DNA of 64,000 nt from Steinernema hermaphroditum. Taxonomy: Eukaryota; Nematoda; Chromadorea; Rhabditida; Steinernematidae. The position numbers and the translations under genes are program-made. The stretch covers positions 5,084,001 to 5,148,000 of the forward strand of contig CM059625.1 of NCBI GenBank assembly GCA_030435675.1, read 5' to 3'. Numbering within the stretch: position 1 is the stretch's first letter; each line of letters begins with the position of its first letter. Positions 56,601 to 64,000 of this stretch are shown here, piece by piece. Under the pieces are notes generated by a model, which saw only the letters and a list, made by a program, of their open reading frames with translations, was not told where the DNA came from and ran no database searches.

Positions 56601-59600
56601 CAGAACGTCTACACACCGACCGTTGTTGGAACACACGTGAACGGAGTTCTTCGTGCGCAGTTCACGCGCAAGCGGGATACCGGCGACAAAAAGGCTGACC
56701 ACCGCTTCTCCGATGCTAACTGCTACAAGTTCTTGTTCCCCGTCTCCGGAGGTCGTCTCGATTCGGAAGGCAAAATGCAAAAGCACATCTCTACTCCGTT
56801 TGTGTCCGAAAACAAGGTGTGCATCCGAAGCTGTCTCGCCCCTCAGCACGTCCAACCGACGACAACATGCGAGACCGAATTCCGTCATCCTACCGGTTGC
56901 ACGGGCACCGCGTGCGATTACGTCGCCAAATGGCAATATAACGCGTAAGTGGGCTTTTAGTGTGACGAGAAGATTATAAGGAAATGTTCATTCTTGCAGA
57001 ACGAAGAAAGATGTGCGCTTTGAGATTTCGTCCAAGGACATCGGTCGATGGACTGGTATCGGGTTCTCGCGAGATGGTCAGATGGCCAACAGCGATATCT
57101 ACACTGGATGGGTTTATGACGGCAAGGCGTATGTGACCGATCGATTTGCATACGGTCGTCAACTACCAGCCATCGACCCTGCCGATCGACAGGACATCTA
57201 CGATGTTGGAGGTCGTGTTGAAGACGAGATTCAGGTGTGATTGTGCACACAGCAGCAAATCGAATTGTGACATTTAGACTATCTGGTTCCGCAGAAAGGT
57301 GCTCCCAGCTGATACAGTTACAGACTTCCCGCTCAATAAGTGCTACTATTTCCTCTTCCCCATTGGAGGAGGGCGGGTCTTAGCTCGCAAAAGCCAAGAT
57401 TTCCAAAACAAGAAGGCACCTATTGGCTACCATGATCTGTACCAGCCCCGAGTGTCTCGAACCAAGATTTGTATCTGTGACGAAAATGGAATTTCAATTG
57501 CGACCGAAGAAGCCGCTCCAGCTGCCATCCGTAAGCGCCGCCAAGTTGCCGATCCATTTGAGGTGCAGATTGATCCGTTCGTTGACATCCCCAGCCGTAT
57601 GTTATCATTTTAAGCTTAGATATGATTATGGAAGTTTAGTTCGCAACAAGGGCTCTACTGAGGCCGGAGCTTCCCCTACCCCGGAACCAGAACCGAAGTC
57701 CAGTGAGTCTCAGCCTGTGCCGGAACCCGAACCGGAACCGGAGCCAGAGCCTGAGCCGGAATCGAGTTCGGAGAAGAGCGGCGAGGAATCAAAGCACAAA
57801 GACCATGCTATGGACTGTTCCGACATCGTCATTGGATCTGTGGTAAACGGATTCCATCAGGTCCGCGATTACTACACGATTTCTCGTGCAACGCCTCGTC
57901 TTGATGAGTTCTATGGTGGCAAGTTCTCCCTTACTGGAGCGGCTGCATACGAGCAGGATGGAGAGACCACTGTTGTATTCAGGCGCAAGCTGCAATGTAA
58001 GAATTATTCAGTGATTTCTTAAGATAGCCTAACTTTCAGCAAGCGACAAAGCTGATCACAGTATTGTGCCCAGCCCAATGACCGTTATCTGGGCAAAGGG
58101 AAATATTGAGAACGACTTCTTCAAGAAAGACATAATTCGTTACCATGGAAAGCACAATCGCGGGTCGCTGACTCTTAACTTCTACGGTAAGAGTGACAGT
58201 CTGTAAAATCAATTTGAACCCCGATTTAGACACTGTTAGCAACGAAACTCCCAAACGGCCTGCAGAAGAACCCGAGGACTGTCTTGGCGTTTTCGCTTAT
58301 CCTCCCAAGTGCTCCAGCTCCGATTGCACTTACAGGGTCCGTTGGGTTTCGGACGGAAAGAACGTCCACTTCCACTTGGACGCTTCCCTCAACATCGACA
58401 TGTGGACTAGCATTGGATTCTCGAACGATGGAGCTATGGTGCATATATAAATATGTACGACTGTCTAAACGATGTTTGTTGTTCCAGGCCAACTCTGATA
58501 TTATCATCGTTGCTGTCCAGAAGGACGGAACAGTCGCTGTTACCGATCAGTTTTCGCCTGGGTATGGAAGGCCGACCATCGACGATGATCAAGGAGTGTT
58601 CAATGTGGAAGCGATCTATCACAACGGCCGTGTCACAGCGAACTTCTCGCGAAGTCTTGGAAGCAAGGACGACAAGGACGTCAGTTTGGAGGAATGTCAG
58701 TATTTCGTGTACACTCATACCGGCGGCGACCTCGAGGGAGGATCGGGAGACATTCGGAAGCACAAGGAAACACCACTCGTTTCTGCTAAGACCGTCTGCC
58801 TGGCCCAATGCAAGCCCACCGATCAAGCTATGGTGATGATGAAGAAGCCTCCGGTCTCCACTCCTGATGTCGCACCCACCGCTGTTGCCGAGGAACCTTC
58901 CAAGGAAAAGCCAAAGATGGAGCAGTTCAGCACTGAATACTTCATGACCATCCGGATTCTCAACCGCGAATTCACAGAGGAATTGAACGACAAGAACTCT
59001 GACAAGTACCAGGTGTTGGAGCGTGAACTCAAGGATACAGTAAGCTTTCTCGAAGTGAACCTTTGTACTCTGACTGTATAATTGCAGCTCAATCCGATTC
59101 TCAAATCGAAGGTGTCTGGAGTTGTCGTCAAAGAAGTCAAGGAATTCAGGTATCCATTGACGTCTTTTATGCGTCTTTACATGTGAGCGTTCCAGGAAAG
59201 GAAGCGTCCTCGCTTTCATTTCACTGGGAACGAATAACGAACAGGCTCCGACATCAAAAGTAATCAACGCTGCCATTGAGGACGTATGTATCGCACAGAA
59301 ATTCAACGCTTTATCTCCTTTTTAGGCTGCTCTCCGTGGACCCATTGGCGTCTTCCAGGTTGAGCCCTCCACAATCAAAACTATGCAGCTCGAGCAAGGT
59401 GCAGATGAAAATTCAAGGACATTTAACATTGTAATGTTTTGTAGAACAAGCTGTTTCTCCCGCCTTCTATCAATTTGTCATCGTCAGCATCTGCATCGGC
59501 TTATTCCTGATTGGTTTGTCCCTGTTTGCTGTGATCTGCTGCGTGTGCCGAACTCGACGATCGCGAAGAAACGAATTTGTAGGTTTCTTTCCAATCATCT

Positions 59601-60213
59601 TTATTTGCTTCCTCTTTTGCTTTTGTCTTTTGCTCACCCTTTCTCTTTTCAGCTTGTTGCACAGCACCATCAGACATTGACGCTTCAGAACGTGAGTAGC
59701 GATTAGCGCCTGTCATGTGAAAACTAATTATACCTTTAGGGTGCATACGCTTCTCCGTACATGACCCCCGGGTATGCCTTCTCGCAAGCACCGCAGGCCG
59801 AGAAGCCGAAGCGGAAGTGCGATTCTTCTGGCGAGGAAGAGGCGAACGAGAAAGGATTCGACAATCAAGGGTTTAATGGTAATCACGCGAGACAGTTCTC
59901 GCAGGCGACAACCGCCTCCCAGAACGGCAAGGGTTCGCCCAAGGACGTCAACTCTGTCGCGAAGGGAGTCGGCGAGACGACGTACCAAGAATGGTACAGC
60001 AAAGTGGCGTCCAAGGACGCCCCCGGACATCTGCAAGAATCAACATACCAAACAACAAGCCGAGCACCATCACGAGGTGGCTATCAAGGAGCCACACCGT
60101 ATGTCACTTATCCCAATGATATGTCGGCATACTACACCCTCAACGGGGAGCATCGAATGACTCGGCCGCCCACCTCGGCTGCCCATCCTCCGGGTTACTA
60201 TCGCCAGTTCTAA
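53694..60213 (+). CDS. Mosaic membrane protein: LPMO-like, EGF, DOMON, TIL and SEA modules
   Basis: Twenty-four exons give exactly 1731 in-frame residues. Signal peptide 1-14 is followed at once by His15 (ASA|HVRLLYPPARYP). Residues 15-148 resemble copper monooxygenases (LPMO, AA15-like): a second His in NVHTGGFRVELL (about 72), then LPPDFECFNCGIRL and NFVFYSCADVNI. Then come two EGFs (149-221), a DOMON-like segment (222-332), three TIL modules (333-570) with a Ser/Thr linker between the second and third, and DOMON domains at about 630-835 and 836-1000 (WTGIGFS, motif repeated). A furin-like RKRR site lies near 1000, then a Pro-Glu repeat, two more DOMON-like domains to about 1370, a SEA module (about 1410-1490, FRKGSVLAF), a transmembrane helix (about 1525-1548) and a 180-residue cytoplasmic tail. 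DOMON domains bind haem or sugar. Extracellular role unknown; matrix or cuticle redox chemistry is an inference. Confidence 0.85.
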
Positions 60214-60522
60214 ATTATCTCATTACCGTATTTCTATGCTTTGCCAGCTTTGCTACTGCTCCTTCGGTGCTCATGTGGTTAATAAGAGAAAACAGATTTG
60301 TATTTTTGTATTTAGAACATTAATAATATGTACAATACCGTCTCCCTAGCCTCGGCGCGTCTTCTCCCTGTTGTTATGTTGTTGTCACAGTTCGAGCGCT
60401 CCCTCGCCGGCCTCCGTTCCACCCATCTCCTCATTGCCTCCGACTTCCTTTTTATCACACGTAAACAGCGAAAATCTCATCAATATGTCTGCCTTTGGTA
60501 TTAATAATATGTTGCGAAATGT

Positions 60523-60528
60523 AATAAA
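60523..60528 (+). other. Poly(A) signal of the LPMO/DOMON gene
   Basis: AATAAA about 310 bases after the stop at 60213 and about 120 bases before the end of the converging gene at 60646. Confidence 0.5.
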
Positions 60529-60645
60529 ACTGTGTGTCATCATTGAGCAATTACTTACACAGTTTTAGTTTATACACGTGACATTAAATAAGGGGCAGAG
60601 ACCAAGGGCAGGATTCGGCGCTGCTGGTCCAAGCCTCCTTCCTCT

Positions 60646-60981
60646 TTAAGCGCCTTCTGCGGGCTCCTCCTCCTCCGCGCGGGCCTCTTCTAAATCACCC
60701 TTATCCAATCATCTTACGAACTTTTTGGGATCTTACCTTCGAGGAGGGCTTGCTCCTGACGGCGAGCCTCGGCGGCTACAACATTGCAAAAAAAAAAATG
60801 TATTTTTGACACTGTCAAACTTTTTCTTACCGCGGAGGATCTCCTCCCGCATGGCCCCGGTGCAGAGGCATCTTTGGAGGACTTCCTTCGAAGTGCCGTC
60901 AGGGAGGACTACCGTAGCGGGGGCATAGTACACCCATCGCAACTCTTCAGGAGGGACATCGAGGATACTTTTGATTTGCAT
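60646..60981 (-). CDS. Small acidic-tailed protein, 77 residues, function unknown
   Basis: Three exons (60981-60831, 60775-60737, 60689-60646) join in phase 1 to give 77 residues. The ATG at 60981 lies 11 bases after an AATTGCAG acceptor, a typical trans-splice position. Part of the frame can be extended upstream, but without a better start. The N-terminal part is compact, with SILDVPPEELRWVYYAPATV and VLPDGTSKEVLQRCLCTG. The last 27 residues are an alanine/glutamate helix (AAEARRQEQALLEEEARAEEEE). No signal peptide or membrane segment. No family recognised; a small subunit of a complex is a guess. The converging neighbour ends about 430 bases away. Confidence 0.65.
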
Positions 60982-60984
60982 GAT

Positions 60985-62580
60985 GGAAAAATCTGCAATT
61001 GCATGATTAATCCTAATAGGCACAAACTCGGTGTGAAGAACTGCGCGACACGAAAAGTGAATTGTGCGCCATCGGCAGCGGCGCTCCCCCCTGGCAACCA
61101 CCATTCCAGCGAGTTGCTAAGGGGTAAGACTAAAGTAGAGAAAACGCGATTCAACTCGTCACCTCCTCCTTTTTTGGTCAGCGAACCTCCCACTTTCGGA
61201 TTCTTACCCGCGGTATCCTCTGGTCTCATCAGGGAGGAAGCAAACAAAAGCCCACTAATTATGCGTACACAAGGAACAGTATGAAGATATGACCATTGTG
61301 CTCAGTGAAACAGAGACGAAAAATTCTCATCTGGACATGAAATTGTGCTAAGGGGATACGGTAGTCAAAAGATAGCTCCTCGGAACTTCCATGTTCATTC
61401 GGCGCACATTGTTTTGAATGACGCACGTTTGGGCGGAATGATAACGCTAATTAGGCCATCTGTTTCTTAGTAACATATGAAAATTTAAAAACAACCGAGA
61501 AAAAACCAGGAAAAAACAACGTGGCTGGCAACATGTGGCTTTTGAACTCAACTCACTGTGGGACGGAGGAGCGTTTTGTTGAAAAGATGCGTATCAGCGC
61601 GACCCGAAGGAGTTGAGAACTCAACCGATAAGGAAAGATAAATTTTGCTCATGCACATAGCAGTATGCTAGACAAACAAATTAGATATTCACGCACGCCT
61701 CCTGAAATCGGCGCTTATTTACAGCCGGCAAAAGACGACCGAATGGCAGCATCCTGTGTACAGGCACTAACAGTGGCGGAGCAAAAAATAACCTTTCAGA
61801 TAGGCGGGAAGCCGACGGGGGTCATCTTAAGGACAATGGCTGACTAACGTGGTGCCGATTAGTCAAAACAGCGTCTGGTGGTTGTGCTCTAAGTGCTGTA
61901 CGGGAACGTGTCTCTTTGCCAAACGGGAAGATGTCTGAGGGATTTGCAAAAGGTGACTTTCAAATGACGGGTTGAAGGGTTAATTGGAACTTTGACATTT
62001 CCACTCAAATATGATATCCAAGAACGCAGGCAACCTTGCAAATTCTGCGAATCAACCCGCCTGGCCAGAACACCCAGTCATCTCAGTCTACTCATCCCAC
62101 TTCCTTCCGGTTCTTTAGAATTCGATCAAAATTCAGCTTAGCGGATTAAAGCCTCAAATGGCAAAAGCAACAAGGGCAGGGCGCGGAACTCCTTCGAACA
62201 CGAGCACGACGGTGAGAGGAGCAAAAAATGATTTCCTACTTCCACGGGTACCCTCTTCCGTGGGAAACACAGACTACAGGTATGCCGACGTCTACTACCG
62301 TATACTTCGCGATGCATCGCAAGCGAGAGGGCCTTGCGACAAAAAGCAGACAAACAACAGTTCCATTTTCGAATGTCTTTGCACTACCGGCGAACGAAGA
62401 ACCGCACATTCCGTCTGTTATTGAGGGATCCTTCCGGTGTTTTCCGTTTATGCACACGCTGTTGATATGAGGCGCAAGTTGACCTAGCAACGCGCTAACC
62501 TTAAGACGCGTTGCTATGCGCAATTACCTTTCGCTGAAATTCTGCTTCATATAGCGCGTCGAATTTAATTCGTAGGCCGA
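60985..62580. other. Divergent intergenic region
   Basis: It lies between two genes transcribed away from each other and should hold both promoters. Short frames at 60784-61284 and 62138-62470 are mostly shadows or chance. No repeat or RNA gene seen. Confidence 0.45.
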
Positions 62581-62583
62581 AAA

Positions 62584-64000
62584 ATGGATCGTCCCGAGTC
62601 ACAGCAAAGCGCCGCCGTGGAGCGGTCTGGCCTCCTTCTTTGGACGCAGCAGAGCCTGGCCGGAACGGCGATGTCCGACGCGATTCCCGATTCGTCGACC
62701 GACTACGCCGAGCTCACTGGAAATGGTACGTTTTTCTGGTCGGCAGACGCGCCTTGCGATAAAGACATTTGCAGCTGATAAGATAATGGAAACTGTCGCT
62801 TTTTTGGAGCAATTGGCACTAAGCACGAACTTATACACGCGTCCAATGCGACTTCGTGAGTCTCATGACAATCCAGGGCTGAGACGCTTACGTGAGGTCT
62901 ACTATCACCTGATGAACACTGAAATGCGACAAACACGTCCAAACTACGATAAATACGTTACCACCCTCGGCAATCTGCAAAAGGTAGGAAGTGGAAACGG
63001 GGCCCCAAGGGTCACTTACCATTTGTAAGGCGTACAAGAGGACGGTTATCGCTCTGGGCGTACATAACTACGAGAGACTCCGTCTGCTTTCGGTTAACGT
63101 AAGTGAGAACAAGCTTCGTCTGGAGGCAAGACAGGACAGACTTGATGTGCAAGGGACCTACAAATTTTATGCTACGAACATTAACGAACTGATTGGAAAG
63201 CCGCCACCGGAGAACGTTCGACTTCCACTGAAGGATCTGCCTGTGAAACTGAAGTAAATATGGACAACAGGAAGCTTCACAATTTGCACCCCTTTAGAGA
63301 GCTCGAGAATAACTTGAATGCCTTTATTTTGAAGATAGGACTGGATGTTCGCGGCCACAATACGCGCTGTGGGGCTGACAAACATTACCTATTGGACACA
63401 CGGTTCTATGATCCAGTTTTTGCCGCATATCCAGGCAAAGACGGCATTGTTATTGTTCGTAGTTCACAAATGATTGTTCAGATCTGGCAGAGAACGTTTG
63501 GGACTGGTTGAAATATGCCTATCGCAAGATCAGGCCCCCCAACAATCAACCTTTGGAGTTAGATGGCATCGCACAGATACTCACCGTTGCCTACGTGGAA
63601 TTGTTAGGTTGGGACGCGACGACCCATCGACCCTTTCAGTTTCCCGACTCGCTTGTCTCCGACCGAAATGCGATTGTGCGTCTCGGCGAGGAGTACTCCG
63701 GTATGAAGTACGTCAACGCGGCACTGATGGTCGTCGGCGAATGTTGCGCTATCACCAATGAGTGGCGAGAACATTTAAAGCAACGTTTCTTCGAAACGGT
63801 CTTGTCGTTGGGCAAGCGGTACCACGTCATGTCGTGGACCTTTGAATGATGTCCCTTCATTGTAGACGAACGACGCTGACCATGGTCAGAGTGGGCTATG
63901 TTGCGACGAACTTTTTAAAGAGCAAAGGAGCACAATTCAGTGAACAGGCCTTAGGCGACTGGATTAGCGCTTTGGCCAGTAAGGAACCACCGCCGCAAAT
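62584..64000 (+). CDS. Unrecognised intracellular protein, 5' part (runs off the window)
   Basis: Exons 62584-62725, 62775-62983, 63030-63253, 63298-63434, 63482-63818 and 63866 onward join with consistent phase, giving about 395 residues before the edge. The ATG follows a TTCGTAG acceptor by eight bases. The apparent stop at 63257 is intronic: the donor GAA|GTAAAT removes it and joins LPVKLK to ELENNLNAFILKIGLDVR. The intron after 63434 has a GC donor (CCAG|GCAAAG...TTGTTCAG); without it the frame breaks. No signal peptide or membrane helix. The protein is mostly helical, with VAFLEQLALSTNLYTRPMRL, KHYLLDTRFYDPVFAAYP, LAENVWDWLKYAYRKIRP and ALGDWISALASKEP. I do not recognise the family; a helical-repeat scaffold is possible. 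Confidence 0.75.

Noticed and set aside
58434..59306. A 290-codon minus-strand ORF under the DOMON/SEA gene
   Set aside because: It is antisense to well-supported DOMON and SEA exons and has no domain-like features of its own.
63260..63511. A separate ORF starting with MDNRKLHNLHPF
   Set aside because: Its start lies in a 44-base intron; splicing at 63253/63298 joins the flanking exons in frame.

Overview
This is eukaryotic DNA, and the gene content points to a nematode, probably a rhabditid (clade V) relative of Caenorhabditis. The evidence is short introns (often 45-60 nt) ending in TTTCAG, candidate trans-splice acceptors a few bases before start codons, and a large minus-strand gene that is unmistakably the perlecan gene unc-52. 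A hedgehog-acyltransferase gene lies inside it; from memory, C. elegans hhat-2 (ZC101.3) also neighbours unc-52 (ZC101.2). All gene models were spliced by hand from GT/GC-AG signals and codon phase. No search was run.

Layout. 1-1000: end of an acidic, apparently GPI-anchored protein (+). 1.0-8.4 kb: one possible small secreted cysteine-rich gene (-) and one doubtful ORF, otherwise no gene. 8.4-44 kb: unc-52 (-), about 35 kb and about 60 exons. Reading 5'->3' (descending coordinates) it holds a signal-peptide exon with a Ser-Gly-Glu site, SEA exons, 11 LDLa repeats with charged linkers, laminin IV/laminin-EGF modules, about 17 Ig modules, and a C-terminal LamG/EGF domain. Three separate ends with their own AATAAA signals match the known short, medium and long UNC-52 forms; all three end in basic tails. 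An internal signal-peptide exon suggests a further N-terminally short form.

Three other genes lie inside unc-52 introns on the opposite strand: a small secreted peptide precursor (12.7-13.0 kb), an unrecognised 191-residue protein (27.0-28.1 kb) and hhat-2 (36.6-38.4 kb), with a broken partial copy of hhat-2 just upstream of it.

Right flank. 44.4-45.4 kb: small secreted helical protein (-). 45.5-50.5 kb: no supported gene. 50.5-51.8 kb: zeta-crystallin-type quinone oxidoreductase (+). 52.3-53.2 kb: unidentified minus-strand exons. 53.7-60.2 kb: a 24-exon gene (+) for a 1731-residue type I membrane protein with an N-terminal domain resembling lytic polysaccharide monooxygenases, then EGF, DOMON and TIL modules, a SEA module, a transmembrane helix and a cytoplasmic tail. 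60.6-61.0 kb: 77-residue protein (-). 62.6 kb to the end: 5' part of an unrecognised gene (+).

Most recognisable genes are extracellular: basement-membrane proteoglycan, a cuticle/ECM-type mosaic receptor and secreted peptides. The quinone reductase and the acyltransferase are ordinary cellular enzymes. The strongest candidate for something under-described is the LPMO-like/DOMON/SEA membrane protein.
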